NCBI RefSeq assembly: GCF_050278625.1
Contig: NZ_JBNNTI010000002.1
Span: 133,840 to 197,839, forward strand
Direction of reading: 5' to 3'
DNA: 64,000 bases
DNA from: Viridibacillus sp050278625
GTDB lineage: Bacteria; Bacillota; Bacilli; Bacillales_A; Planococcaceae
A program made the translations under genes and the position numbers. Shown in pieces: positions 25,965 through 35,052 of the stretch. The notes beneath the pieces were generated by a model. That model was not told where the DNA came from. It saw only the letters and a program-made list of their open reading frames with translations, and made no database searches. The first letter of the stretch is position 1. Every line of letters starts with the position of its first letter.

Positions 25965-26967
25965 CGTTAATCACCTCCACAAACGCACCGCGCCCTTCTA
26001 AATAGGAAACGGCTCTCTTCACATTATCCGGATGACCTTGTAGCTCCATTAGGAAAATGCCAAGCGGTTTTTCTTGAATATACTCAATAGTGCCGTGCAG
26101 GAAATTCCCGTGTACATCAAAGTTTTGAATCATATCTGAGATGACACCCTCACCAGCGACATCCCCTTTGAATAACACTTTAACCATCTTCCCTTTGACA
26201 CCTTTAAGAATTGTTGGCGGAAGTTCAAATGATACAACACTACTGATAAACTCTTGGGTTAAAGGCTCAACTGGATTTGCAAAAATGTCATAGACAGAAC
26301 CCTCTTCAATGACTTTCCCGTCTTGCATAACAACCATGCGATCACAAATTTCTTTGACAACATCCATTTCATGAGTAATCAGGACGATTGTAATATCAAA
26401 CTCACGGTTGATTTTCTTCAGTAAGCGTAAAATAGAAACTGTCGTTTTTGGATCAAGTGCTGATGTTGCTTCATCACAAAGTAGTATAGATGGGTTATTT
26501 GCAAGTGCTCGGGCGATACCAACACGTTGCTTTTGACCGCCACTTAATTGTGCTGGATAGACATCGATTTTCTCAGCTAAACCAACCATTTCTAACAATT
26601 CTTTTACACGAGCTTTAATACGAGCTGGCGGTGTAGCTGCTGCTCTTAAAGCAAATTCGATGTTCTCACCGACAGTTTTTTGACTGATTAAGTAAAAATG
26701 TTGAAAAATCATACCGATTTTCAAACGAGCTTTTCGAAGTTGCTCACCTTTTAGCTTCGTTAAGTCTTGACCATTTACAACGATACTGCCACTCGTTGGT
26801 CGCTCTAATAAATTGATACAACGTAGAAGTGAGCTTTTCCCTGCTCCAGAGTAGCCTACGATACCGAAGACTTCACCTTTGTTGATTTTCAATGATACGT
26901 TATTTACGCCCGTAACCTTCCCTTTTTTTGTTTTATATATTTTCATAAGATTCTGAATCTTGAGCAT
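25954..26967 (-). CDS. metN: Methionine ABC transporter ATP-binding protein MetN
   Basis: The 337-residue ATPase shows Walker A GYSGAGKSSLLR near residue 39, the signature LSGGQKQRVGIARALA near residue 142, Walker B ILLCDEATSALD near residue 163 and the H-loop THEMD. From about residue 260 it carries the NIL/ACT-like C-terminal domain (VLFKGDVAGEGVISDMI, then IEYIQEKPLGIFLMEL), which binds methionine for transinhibition in characterised MetN proteins. It powers MetI-MetQ. It is the first gene of the operon and lies 70 bases downstream of the SAM riboswitch terminator. Confidence 0.96.
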   Translation of the reverse strand: MLKIQNLMKIYKTKKGKVTGVNNVSLKINKGEVFGIVGYSGAGKSSLLRCINLLERPTSGSIVVNGQDLTKLKGEQLRKARLKIGMIFQHFYLISQKTVGENIEFALRAAATPPARIKARVKELLEMVGLAEKIDVYPAQLSGGQKQRVGIARALANNPSILLCDEATSALDPKTTVSILRLLKKINREFDITIVLITHEMDVVKEICDRMVVMQDGKVIEEGSVYDIFANPVEPLTQEFISSVVSFELPPTILKGVKGKMVKVLFKGDVAGEGVISDMIQNFDVHGNFLHGTIEYIQEKPLGIFLMELQGHPDNVKRAVSYLEGRGAFVEVINDVI

Positions 26968-27036
26968 ATTGTATCCCTCAAATCTGTTTATATTATATAA
27001 ATTCTATAGAATTACTAGGTATTTTCTATTAAAAAA

Positions 27037-27065
27037 TACTTCTTTCAATTTTCTGAAAGAAGTAT
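27037..27065 (-). terminator. Riboswitch-controlled terminator of metNIQ
   Basis: On the minus strand ATACTTCTTTCA pairs with TGAAAGAAGTAT around GAAAAT and is followed by six T. It stands between the SAM aptamer and metN and is the expected expression platform. Confidence 0.85.
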
Positions 27066-27084
27066 CGTAAATGTAAATTGGCGA

Positions 27085-27185
27085 TTTATCTTCCAGAATG
27101 CACTCATTCTGCAGGAATTGGCACCTTCCCTTTTCAGGGGGTTGCCGGACGTCATAGGGCCTATCCCTCGGTCTCTCTAGATAAA
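27085..27185 (-). ncRNA. SAM-I riboswitch (S-box)
   Basis: The minus strand reads as a complete S-box. P1 is TTTATCT (27185-27179) with AGATAAA (27091-27085). GAGAGACCGAGGGA, GGCCCTATGACGTCCGGCAA, the P3 hairpin CCCCTGAAAAGGG and GGTGCCAATTCCTGCAGAA then follow in the conserved order, with a P4 stem on GAATGAGTGCATTC. When S-adenosylmethionine is bound the downstream terminator should form and metNIQ is shut off. Confidence 0.96.
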
Positions 27186-27216
27186 GTTCAATATTCGTTT
27201 GTAAGTTATGAACTAA

Positions 27217-27245
27217 ATATTACGGTGTAATAATCTAGTTGTCAA
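27217..27245 (-). promoter_or_regulatory. SigA promoter of the metNIQ leader
   Basis: On the minus strand TTGACA (27245-27240) is followed after 17 bases by TAATAT (27222-27217), a near-consensus promoter about 30 bases upstream of the aptamer. Confidence 0.8.
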
Positions 27246-27266
27246 ACACTTTTTTGAAATTCTGTA

Positions 27267-28055
27267 TTATTTCAAAATATCTTTATATAATTCAGGTCGT
27301 CGATCATCATACACTGGAATTCTTTGGCGAATTTCATCAACTATAGAGAAATCGATATCGATAATCGCCATTTCTTCATCTTCTCCACCAGTCCATAATA
27401 CTTCACCCCAAGGTTCAATAACCATTGATTGACCGTTGAAATTCTGTTTTTTATGGCTAATTCGATTTACTGCAATAACAAAACATTGGCTTTCAATTGC
27501 ACGTGCTTGTAATAACGTTTTCCAATGATCAATACGTGGTGTTGGCCATTGTGCAGAAACAAAAATTACTTTTGCTCCGTTTAACGCGTGTAGGCGTAAC
27601 CACTCCGGAAAACGAATATCGTAGCAAATAACACCAGCTGCTGGAATATCACCCAGCTCAAAGTTATTTTTCTTATCACCAGCTGATAAATACAAATGCT
27701 CGTCCATTAAACGGAAAAGATGTGCTTTGTCATATTCGCTGACAAGCTCCCCTTTATTGTTATAGACGTACATCGTATTGTAGAATTCACCATCTTTTTT
27801 TGTCGATACTGAGCCACCAACTATATGAATTTGCAGTTCTTTCGAAAGCTTTTGTAAAAAATCCTTCGTACGCTCCCCGTTTGGATCTGCTAGCTCTTCT
27901 AATTTCTTTAAAGCATAGCTAGAATTCCACATTTCAGGAAGAATTGCGAGTTCTGCTCCCTTATCCGCAGCCTCTCTAATAAATTTTTCAACGTTTGAAA
28001 AATTTTTTTCAATGTCCCCGAAGGCAACATTTAACTGTATACATGCAATTTTCAT
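27267..28055 (-). CDS. Nitrilase-superfamily amidohydrolase (MtnU/YkrU-like)
   Basis: The 262-residue protein is a carbon-nitrogen hydrolase with the full catalytic triad region: Glu in AILPEMWNSSY near residue 42, Lys in YDKAHLFRLMDE near residue 112, and Cys in GVICYDIRFPEWLR near residue 147. The overall sequence resembles omega-amidase/YkrU proteins, which hydrolyse 2-oxoglutaramate-type amides produced by glutamine transaminases. The divergent aminotransferase at 28235 resembles MtnE, so the pair fits the last step of methionine salvage. I place the start at 28055 after GGTGGAG. A different amide substrate cannot be excluded. Confidence 0.82.
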   Translation of the reverse strand: MKIACIQLNVAFGDIEKNFSNVEKFIREAADKGAELAILPEMWNSSYALKKLEELADPNGERTKDFLQKLSKELQIHIVGGSVSTKKDGEFYNTMYVYNNKGELVSEYDKAHLFRLMDEHLYLSAGDKKNNFELGDIPAAGVICYDIRFPEWLRLHALNGAKVIFVSAQWPTPRIDHWKTLLQARAIESQCFVIAVNRISHKKQNFNGQSMVIEPWGEVLWTGGEDEEMAIIDIDFSIVDEIRQRIPVYDDRRPELYKDILK

Positions 28056-28234
28056 AACTCCACCACCTGTAGACATTTTCTTTAAAAAGTTATAATATTT
28101 CTCTTATTATTGCGACTATTTTATACATACGTCTATTTTATCCACAAAGTAGTTATTGTGTATAGAGTATTTAGCGAAAGTTTTTGTAGATAACAAATTT
28201 TCGAACAAAATAATTCAAGGGGGTTAGCTCAAAG

Positions 28235-29398
28235 ATGGAATTTTCAACGAGATTACAGCAATTGCCGAAACAGTTTTTCGCAACATTAGTACAAAAAGTA
28301 GGTGCCGCAGTGGCGGAAGGTAGAGATGTCATCAATTTAGGACAAGGTAATCCCGACCAGCCAACACCTCCACATATTGTAAAAGCTATGCAGGATGCTG
28401 TTACTAATCCGCAAGCTCATAAATACTCACCATTCCGTGGCTTACCTGAATTTAAGGAAGCAATTGCTGCATTTTATGCGCGAGAATACGGTGTTGAAAT
28501 TGATGCAAATACGGAAGTAGCCATACTTTTCGGCACGAAAATTGGCGTAGTCGAATTACCTTTAGCTATTATGAACCCTGGAGATTCAATGCTACTCCCA
28601 GACCCTGGTTATCCAGACTATTGGTCAGGTGTGGCACTAGCTGAAGTCAAGTTCGATACACTTCCGCTACTACCTGAAAACAACTTCCTACCTGATTACA
28701 CAACTGTGTCAGATGAGGTAAAAAATCGTTCGAAACTAATGTATTTAAATTATCCAAACAACCCAACTGGAGCTGTTGCGAATTTATCATTTTTTGATGA
28801 AACTGTGCAGTTCGCAAAAGATAACGATATTGCCATAATGCATGACTTTGCATACGGAGCAATTGGCTTTGATGGTGAAAAACCAGTGAGTTTTTTACAA
28901 GCTGACGGAGCTAAAGACGTTGGCGTTGAGCTATATACTTTATCAAAAACATATAATATGGCCGGATGGCGTATTGGCTTTGCAGTTGGTAACGCCAAAC
29001 TGATTGAAGCATTAAATTTAGTACAAGATCATCTATTTGTCAGCATTTTCCCTGCAGTGCAAGAGGCTGGCATTGCCGCACTTACTAACCCACAAGATTG
29101 CGTAACCGAGTTAGTGGCTATGTATGAAAGCCGCCGAAACGCATTAAACGTTGCTTGCGAACGTATTGGCTGGGCTGTGAAAGCACCAAAGGGGTCATTC
29201 TTTGCATGGCTTCCTGTACCAGAAGGTTATACAAGTGAAGAATTTGCTGATTTATTACTTGAAAAAGCTGATGTAGCAGTTGCTGCTGGTAATGGTTTTG
29301 GAGAATACGGAGAAGGGTACGTACGTGTAGGCCTGCTTGTTGATGAGGACAGGCTTCATGAAGCGATAAAACGTATCTCTAAACTAAATTTATTTTAA
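28235..29398 (+). CDS. mtnE: PLP-dependent aminotransferase, MtnE (YkrV)-like
   Basis: The 387-residue class I/II aminotransferase carries the PLP lysine in TLSKTYNMAGWRIGF near residue 238, the NNPTGA motif near residue 172 and VRVGLL near the C-terminus with the substrate-binding Arg. The N-terminus LPKQFFATLVQKV and NLGQGNPDQPTPPHIV closely resemble B. subtilis MtnE, which transaminates 2-keto-4-methylthiobutyrate to methionine using glutamine or other donors. The divergent amidase gene and the neighbouring SAM-regulated met operon fit. AAGGGGGT precedes the ATG. No other mtn genes are in the window. Confidence 0.8.
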   Translation: MEFSTRLQQLPKQFFATLVQKVGAAVAEGRDVINLGQGNPDQPTPPHIVKAMQDAVTNPQAHKYSPFRGLPEFKEAIAAFYAREYGVEIDANTEVAILFGTKIGVVELPLAIMNPGDSMLLPDPGYPDYWSGVALAEVKFDTLPLLPENNFLPDYTTVSDEVKNRSKLMYLNYPNNPTGAVANLSFFDETVQFAKDNDIAIMHDFAYGAIGFDGEKPVSFLQADGAKDVGVELYTLSKTYNMAGWRIGFAVGNAKLIEALNLVQDHLFVSIFPAVQEAGIAALTNPQDCVTELVAMYESRRNALNVACERIGWAVKAPKGSFFAWLPVPEGYTSEEFADLLLEKADVAVAAGNGFGEYGEGYVRVGLLVDEDRLHEAIKRISKLNLF

Positions 29399-29426
29399 GA
29401 AATCACATTAAACAAATTGCCTAATA

Positions 29427-29460
29427 AAAAATGCTCAGCAAATCTGCTGAGCATTTAAAA
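29427..29460. terminator. Bidirectional terminator between mtnE and kbl
   Basis: AAATGCTCAGC pairs with GCTGAGCATTT around AAATCT between two convergent genes; T or A runs flank both sides. Confidence 0.85.
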
Positions 29461-30651
29461 TTATGAAATTACCCCTAGTTCTTTACCTACTTTTTCATAA
29501 GTAGCTAAAGCCTCATCTAGCATTTCTTTTGTATGTGCGGCAGTTGGCATGTTACGCACGCGTCCAGTGCCTTTTGGTACAGTTGGGAAGACGATTGATT
29601 TAGCGTATACGCCTTCTTCAAAAAGACGAGCAGAAAATGCTTGAGTTAGTTTTTCGTCACCTATGATACATGGTGTAATCGGTGTTTCAGATGCTCCGAT
29701 ATTAAATCCAAGTTTTTTCAGACCTGCTTTTAAATAATCACCATTTTCCCATAGTTGATCACAAAGATCCGTTGAATCAATTAGCATTTGAACTGCCGCA
29801 GTAATTGCAGCAACATCACCTGGTGGTAAAGCTGTTGAGAATAAAAATGGACGTGAACGTACTTTTAACCAATCGATTAAATTCTTCTTACCTGCTACGT
29901 AACCACCTACTACACCGATTGCTTTAGACAGTGTACCGATTTGGAAGTCAATTTCTTTTTCTAAGCCGAAATGCTTCACTGTACCTTTACCTTTACCCGT
30001 AACACCTGATCCATGAGCATCATCTACATATGTAATAAGATCAAATTCTTTCGCAATTTCTACGATTTTAGGAAGTTTAGCGATATCTCCATCCATTGAA
30101 AATACACCGTCAGTGATGACCATCACTTTATTGTATAAGCCTGATTCAGTCGCTGCTTTTGCTTTAGCACGTAAATCATCCATGTCAGAGTGGTTAAACG
30201 CAATAATTTTTGCTTTTGATAAGCGGCAGCCATCAATAATAGATGCGTGATTCAATTGATCAGAAAGGATAGCATCATTTTTGTCCATAACAGCAGAAAT
30301 AGCTGCCATATTACAGTTAAAGCCTGATTGGTATGAAATGGCTGCTTCAGTACCTTTGAATTCCGCTAGTTTCGCTTCTAATTTAACGTGAAGATCGAGT
30401 GTTCCATTGATTGTGCGGACTGCCCCAGCACCTACACCGTATTTTTCGATTGCTTCTTGAGCAATTTTCTTTAAGTTATCATTTGTTGCCAAGCCAAGAT
30501 AGTTATTTGAAGATAGGTTGACCAAATTTTTGCCACGCACTTGAATAACTGAACCGTTAGGGCCTTCTACTGGATCTATTTCGTTGTATAAGCCTTGGTC
30601 GCGCAGTTGTTGCAAGTTGTCATCTACGAATGTGTTCAGTATGTTTGACAA
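29461..30651 (-). CDS. kbl: Glycine C-acetyltransferase (2-amino-3-ketobutyrate CoA ligase)
   Basis: Kbl cleaves 2-amino-3-ketobutyrate with CoA to glycine and acetyl-CoA, completing threonine breakdown begun by threonine dehydrogenase. The 396-residue alpha-oxoamine synthase shows NYLGLATN near residue 50, DDAHGSGVTGKGKGT near residue 213 and the PLP lysine in IGTLSKAIGVVGGYVAG near residue 240. I favour a TTG start at 30651, because AAAGGATG has correct spacing only for it; the ATG at 30660 overlaps that site. Tdh lies 13 kb away, so the two are not in one operon here. Confidence 0.93.
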   Translation of the reverse strand: MSNILNTFVDDNLQQLRDQGLYNEIDPVEGPNGSVIQVRGKNLVNLSSNNYLGLATNDNLKKIAQEAIEKYGVGAGAVRTINGTLDLHVKLEAKLAEFKGTEAAISYQSGFNCNMAAISAVMDKNDAILSDQLNHASIIDGCRLSKAKIIAFNHSDMDDLRAKAKAATESGLYNKVMVITDGVFSMDGDIAKLPKIVEIAKEFDLITYVDDAHGSGVTGKGKGTVKHFGLEKEIDFQIGTLSKAIGVVGGYVAGKKNLIDWLKVRSRPFLFSTALPPGDVAAITAAVQMLIDSTDLCDQLWENGDYLKAGLKKLGFNIGASETPITPCIIGDEKLTQAFSARLFEEGVYAKSIVFPTVPKGTGRVRNMPTAAHTKEMLDEALATYEKVGKELGVIS

Positions 30652-30894
30652 GAATATCATCCTTTCAATTTCCGATAAAAATATTGTAGCATACTTCCAT
30701 AATTATTTGTACATCTGAAAAGAACCGTTATAAATAATAAGATAAAAATCATTGAAATTACTACATATACTGTCCTTACAAGAAATACAGTTGTACACTC
30801 AGAAAAATTAGAATACTTATTTTCTTGTTGTATCTTGGTGAAAATGGTGCCTCATCAGTGTATTTTAATAAGTAATATCATCATTCTAGATTAA

Positions 30895-30928
30895 TAAAAA
30901 ATGAGCAGACAATTGTCTACTCATTTTC
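30895..30928 (-). terminator. Terminator after the YczE-like gene
   Basis: ATGAG and AGACAATTGTCT form a broken palindrome with CTCAT; on the minus strand T residues follow. Confidence 0.65.
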
Positions 30929-30931
30929 TAC

Positions 30932-31573
30932 TTATTTCGTTAACTCTGAAAATGTTACTTGTTCTTCACCCATACATCTCAACAATAACTTACGATTGTA
31001 CGCGAGTGAAAACTGCACAATAGGTCCTAGACCGAATGCCATAAGGACCGTACCAAGACCAACAGGACCACCAAGTAACCATCCTGCTACTGCAACAGTT
31101 ACTTCCATAATTGTACGCGCTTTAGTAATACTTAGACCTAGCTTGTCCACAGCTAAAAGCATTAAGCTATCACGAGGACCAGCACCTAAATTTGTTGAAA
31201 TGTACATTCCGCCACCTATACCTAGTAAAACAATACCTATAATGAAGCTAAAAAATTGTAATGCTAAATGATCCACATCAGGTAATAACCAGTTGAAGAA
31301 GTCAATGAATATACCGATGCTCAGCATATTGATAAAGGTACCTATTTTAGGTAATTGCCGAGTGCCAATTGCTGTAATACCTATAATAATAAGGCCTGTA
31401 ATAATCGACCAGCTACCAATGGAAAAACCAAAGTTTTTGAATAGACCTATATGCAGCACATCCCATGAGCCTACCCCAAAGGTTTGTCCTTTAATTGTTA
31501 ATGAAACACCGAGTGCAATGACGATAAGCCCCATCATAAAAAACACCCAGCGCAAACTATTTATTTTATTCAC
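30932..31573 (-). CDS. YczE/YyaS/YitT family membrane protein
   Basis: This 213-residue protein has five to six membrane segments and the family layout: a GVSLTIKGQTFGVGSWDVLH loop near residue 22, an LGIGGGMYISTNLGAGPRDSL segment near residue 117 and EVTVAVAGWLLGGPVGLGT near residue 157. YczE-type proteins are membrane proteins of unsettled function; in B. subtilis, YczE is linked to bacillaene/surfactin regulation. A GTG start follows GAAGGA. It is monocistronic, between two terminators. Confidence 0.8.
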   Translation of the reverse strand: MNKINSLRWVFFMMGLIVIALGVSLTIKGQTFGVGSWDVLHIGLFKNFGFSIGSWSIITGLIIIGITAIGTRQLPKIGTFINMLSIGIFIDFFNWLLPDVDHLALQFFSFIIGIVLLGIGGGMYISTNLGAGPRDSLMLLAVDKLGLSITKARTIMEVTVAVAGWLLGGPVGLGTVLMAFGLGPIVQFSLAYNRKLLLRCMGEEQVTFSELTK

Positions 31574-31598
31574 AAAAATCCTTCTTTCTACAGAAAAA

Positions 31599-31638
31599 TG
31601 AAAAGCCCTCTACGCAAGAAGCATAAAGCGGCTTTTCA
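31599..31638 (-). terminator. Probable terminator after ybaK-like gene
   Basis: TGAAAAGCC pairs with GGCTTTTCA around a 22-base loop; T residues follow on the minus strand. Confidence 0.5.
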
Positions 31639-31697
31639 ATGATAACTAAACTATTATAACAAAATACGGCCCTATTTAAAATACAACTATCCTAGAT

Positions 31698-32183
31698 TTA
31701 TATAATAGAGGCGAATTTAGCATTAATGACTTTTGCTAAGTCTGCTGGTTGAATGCAAATTTGCATACCTATTTTCCCAGCGCTAACAAAGATATGATCA
31801 ATCGATTTAGCAGATTCATCTATGAAGGTTGAAAACAACTTTTTCATACCAATAGGTGAACAGCCACCTCTGATATATCCTGTAGTTGGCAATAAGTCTT
31901 TAACATGTAGCATTTCTATTTTCTTTTCTCCAACAGCCTTTGCAGCAGCCTTCAGATTGAGTTCTGCTGCTACTGGAATGACAAAAACGTAAAATTTTCC
32001 TTTGCCAGCAGTAGCAATAAGTGTTTTAAAAACATTCTCGACAGGTTGTCCAATTTTACCTGCAACTGTAATGCCATCGACTTGACCATCTGTAATTCCA
32101 TATTCTGTCAGTGAGTATGGCACTTTTTTTTGATCTAATAAGCGGACTGCATTTGTTTTTTGTACTTTTGCATTTTTAGCCAA
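31698..32183 (-). CDS. ybaK: Cys-tRNA(Pro)/Cys-tRNA(Cys) deacylase YbaK
   Basis: The protein (about 161 residues) is a YbaK/EbsC editing domain, which hydrolyses cysteine mis-charged onto tRNA-Pro in trans. Key features are VFKTLIATAGKGKFYVFVIP near residue 50, the catalytic-lysine segment LNLKAAAKAVGEKK near residue 75, and GYIRGGCSPIGMKK near residue 102, the conserved GGxSPxG loop. I prefer TTG 32183, because AGGAG is too close to the GTG at 32192, but either start is possible. It lies five bases downstream of the uncharacterised gene at 32198, probably in one operon. Confidence 0.88.
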   Translation of the reverse strand: MAKNAKVQKTNAVRLLDQKKVPYSLTEYGITDGQVDGITVAGKIGQPVENVFKTLIATAGKGKFYVFVIPVAAELNLKAAAKAVGEKKIEMLHVKDLLPTTGYIRGGCSPIGMKKLFSTFIDESAKSIDHIFVSAGKIGMQICIQPADLAKVINAKFASII

Positions 32184-32197
32184 AACATTCACTTCTC

Positions 32198-32734
32198 CTA
32201 AGCAATACGATAAAAGCTAGGCTTTGTCACTCTAAATCCTGATTTCCCCATCTGTACATGATATGAATAACGAGAAATTGCTCGATCGAATAGACGCTGT
32301 TTAAGCCTTTGCTCTAATGTTTGTGTTAAATTTGTTACTTGCCCAAATTGATTAGTAGAATTTTCTGTTGTAACTTGTTGATTTACTTCGGTGATTTGAT
32401 CACGATTTCGCTGGATTATCTCAGTTGCACCTTCAGCATTGCGTATATCTTCCTTCATAGGTTCCGACGTCTGTTCCATGTTATCCCTTGCTTTAGCACG
32501 GAATTGCTGATCCTTTTGTTGAAGCTCACGAATAGCAGCTTGGACTTCCGGCTGATGTTGTTTTTCCTTTTTACCCGTAAGCAAGTCCATTAGCTCTTCC
32601 AAAGCTGGATTCGACTTTGGTTGGAAATACTGTGCTGTTTTACGATAAGCATCTCCTGCATTCTTTTGCCTAAGAGTTCGTTTACGATTTTCAATTTCTG
32701 TATACTGATTGTTTAGTAGAGCAGCTAATTTCAT
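32198..32734 (-). CDS. Uncharacterised glutamine-rich coiled-coil protein
   Basis: I do not recognise this 178-residue soluble protein with confidence. It is highly charged and Gln-rich, with long helical or coiled-coil stretches (PEVQAAIRELQQKDQQFRAK; VTNLTQTLEQRLKQRLFDRA), and ends in a compact basic tail. The arrangement recalls proteins related to the SprA family of putative metalloproteases, but no HExxH is present here. The ATG at 32734 has GAGGTGA upstream; 32743 has none. It precedes ybaK by five bases. Confidence 0.6.
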   Translation of the reverse strand: MKLAALLNNQYTEIENRKRTLRQKNAGDAYRKTAQYFQPKSNPALEELMDLLTGKKEKQHQPEVQAAIRELQQKDQQFRAKARDNMEQTSEPMKEDIRNAEGATEIIQRNRDQITEVNQQVTTENSTNQFGQVTNLTQTLEQRLKQRLFDRAISRYSYHVQMGKSGFRVTKPSFYRIA

Positions 32735-32852
32735 GCAAATCACCTCTTTTCTAATATCATTATAGTTAAAACTATTTTAACACCGTTGTCTGAAAATTCA
32801 AAAGGTCATTATTCTCAAATATTTACAATATTTATTGGTAAAAAATACCCAT

Positions 32853-35036
32853 TTATTCGTCTTTTGTTCCTAAAAGTTTCTTCAGTGCCTCTGCCATTGC
32901 ATTGTTTTGTGGTTGATCATCTTGTTTTTTCATGTACTTTTGGACTTCTTTTTTAGAAACTTTTGTATTGCCAGTTTCCTTCTTACGCTTCTCAAATACA
33001 GACAATTTCTCACGATGGCCACATGAGCAAACGAAAATGCGTCCTTCTCCTTCACCACGAAGTTCCAATTTCTTATGACAAACTGGACAACGTGCATTCG
33101 TCACCATTGATACTTTTTTCTTGTGGCCGCAAGTTCGATCTTGGCAAACAAGCATTTTACCGCGTTTACCATTTACCTCAAGTAATAATTTCCCACAATC
33201 AGGACATCTTTTCCCTGTAACATTATCATGCTTGAACTTTTGATCGCTCTTTTTAATATCACTAACAGCCTTTTTAGAAAAATTAACCATGTTGTTAATG
33301 AAATCGCCTTTCTTTGCTGATCCTTTTGCAATTTTAGTTAATTGTTGTTCCCACTCAGCAGTTAAAGCAGGTGATTTTAGATCTGTTGGTACTAACTCTA
33401 ATAACTGACGACCTTTGGAAGTAGCATAAAGGTCCTTCCCTTTTTTCTCAATCAAAAATGAATTAAATAACTTCTCAATAATATCAGCACGGGTTGCAAC
33501 GGTACCGATACCACCTGTTTCGTTTAATGTTTTAATTAAATCCTTCGATTCGCCACTCATAAATTGGGATGGATTTTCCATTGCTGCAAGTAATGTTCCT
33601 TCATTGAAATAAGCTGGTGGCTTTGTATCCCCTTGTGTCATAGCGATGGCACGGATAGCGATTCTATCACCTTTAGTGTAGCTTGGTAGTGAACGCTCAT
33701 CTGTGTCGTCATCATCATCTTGTTGATAAACACGTTTCCAGCCTTCATCACGAATTGTACGACCTTTTACTTTAAATACTTCATTGCCAACAGCTAACGT
33801 AACCGTTGTTTGATCATATTGAAATGGACCAAAGAAGACAGCTAAAAAACGTTTGACGATTAAATCGTATAGACGACGTTCTTTATCAGACAAATCTTGT
33901 AACATAGCCACTTCTTCAGTTGGGATGATAGCATGGTGGTCAGATACTTTTGCATTATCAATAACACCCTTTTGTGGTTGCACTGAATTATTACGCAATA
34001 AAAGATTCGCTGCAGCTCGGTTATCCCCAACAGCTGATGCTTTAATACGATCTTTTAAAGTGCTCTTCATATCATCCGTTAAATGCTTTGAATCCGTACG
34101 TGGATACGTAACAATCTTATGACGCTCATAAAGATTTTGCAGCGTTGAAAGTGTTTCTTTTGCAGACCAACTCCAGCGTTTGTGTGCTTCTTTTTGTAAT
34201 TCAGTCAAATCAAATAATGTTGGAGCAGATTGACGTTTTGGGGAAGTTTGAATATCTTGAATAACCCCTTCAGTAACAGTATCTAATGTTTTTAGTAATT
34301 GTTCTATTTTATCCTTTTGGAAAGACTGTGATTGGTTATTTTGGCGGTCAAACCAAGTGAATTTTGTATCGTTTGTATGTGCTTGTAAGCCATAATACGT
34401 TTTTGGCTTAAAGTTTTTAATTTGTTGTTCACGTTCAGCAATCATTGCTAGAGTAGGTGTTTGTACACGACCTGTTGATAATTGCGCATTATATTTTACC
34501 GTTAAAGCACGTGTTGCGTTAATACCAACAACCCAGTCCGCTTCAGCACGAGCGACAGCTGCCTCATATAAATGTTCATAAGAACGACCGTCTTTTAAAT
34601 TTTTGAAGCCATCTTTAATAGCTTTATCCGTCACTGATGAAATCCATAAACGTTTAACCGGTTTACGACATTTAGCTTTTTCTAGTATCCAACGAGCTAC
34701 TAACTCCCCTTCACGTCCCGCATCTGTCGCAATAATAATTTGATTAACGTCTTGTCGCATCAATTGTGCTTTCACAGAATTGTATTGCTTGGTAGTTTGA
34801 CGAATAGGTACGAGTTTAAATGGATTCGGTAAAATAGGCAAATCTTCCATTTTCCACTCTTTAAACTTTTGATCGTACTGTTCTGGATCTGCATGAGTAA
34901 CTAAGTGGCCAAGTGCCCAAGTAACGATATATTGTGGCCCCTCAAGAAAGCCATTTCCTTTTTTCGTGCATCCTAATACACGCGCGATATCACGTGCTAC
35001 AGATGGTTTTTCTGCTAAAACTAAGCTTTTTTCCAT
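32853..35036 (-). CDS. topB: DNA topoisomerase III
   Basis: The 727-residue type IA topoisomerase relaxes and decatenates DNA through a 5'-phosphotyrosine. The TOPRIM domain starts SLVLAEKPSVARDIARVLG with ATDAGREGELVARWI near residue 103. The catalytic tyrosine lies in HKIVTYPRTDSKHL near residue 310. From residue 610 the protein ends with zinc-ribbon repeats (CPDCGKLLLEVNGKRGKMLV, then CPVCHKKLELRGEGEGRIFV), as in Bacillus TopB. The length matches. AAGGAGA precedes the ATG. The TetR gene lies 16 bases upstream on the same strand and may share a transcript. Confidence 0.96.
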   Translation of the reverse strand: MEKSLVLAEKPSVARDIARVLGCTKKGNGFLEGPQYIVTWALGHLVTHADPEQYDQKFKEWKMEDLPILPNPFKLVPIRQTTKQYNSVKAQLMRQDVNQIIIATDAGREGELVARWILEKAKCRKPVKRLWISSVTDKAIKDGFKNLKDGRSYEHLYEAAVARAEADWVVGINATRALTVKYNAQLSTGRVQTPTLAMIAEREQQIKNFKPKTYYGLQAHTNDTKFTWFDRQNNQSQSFQKDKIEQLLKTLDTVTEGVIQDIQTSPKRQSAPTLFDLTELQKEAHKRWSWSAKETLSTLQNLYERHKIVTYPRTDSKHLTDDMKSTLKDRIKASAVGDNRAAANLLLRNNSVQPQKGVIDNAKVSDHHAIIPTEEVAMLQDLSDKERRLYDLIVKRFLAVFFGPFQYDQTTVTLAVGNEVFKVKGRTIRDEGWKRVYQQDDDDDTDERSLPSYTKGDRIAIRAIAMTQGDTKPPAYFNEGTLLAAMENPSQFMSGESKDLIKTLNETGGIGTVATRADIIEKLFNSFLIEKKGKDLYATSKGRQLLELVPTDLKSPALTAEWEQQLTKIAKGSAKKGDFINNMVNFSKKAVSDIKKSDQKFKHDNVTGKRCPDCGKLLLEVNGKRGKMLVCQDRTCGHKKKVSMVTNARCPVCHKKLELRGEGEGRIFVCSCGHREKLSVFEKRKKETGNTKVSKKEVQKYMKKQDDQPQNNAMAEALKKLLGTKDE

Positions 35037-35052
35037 ATAAATTCTTATCTCC

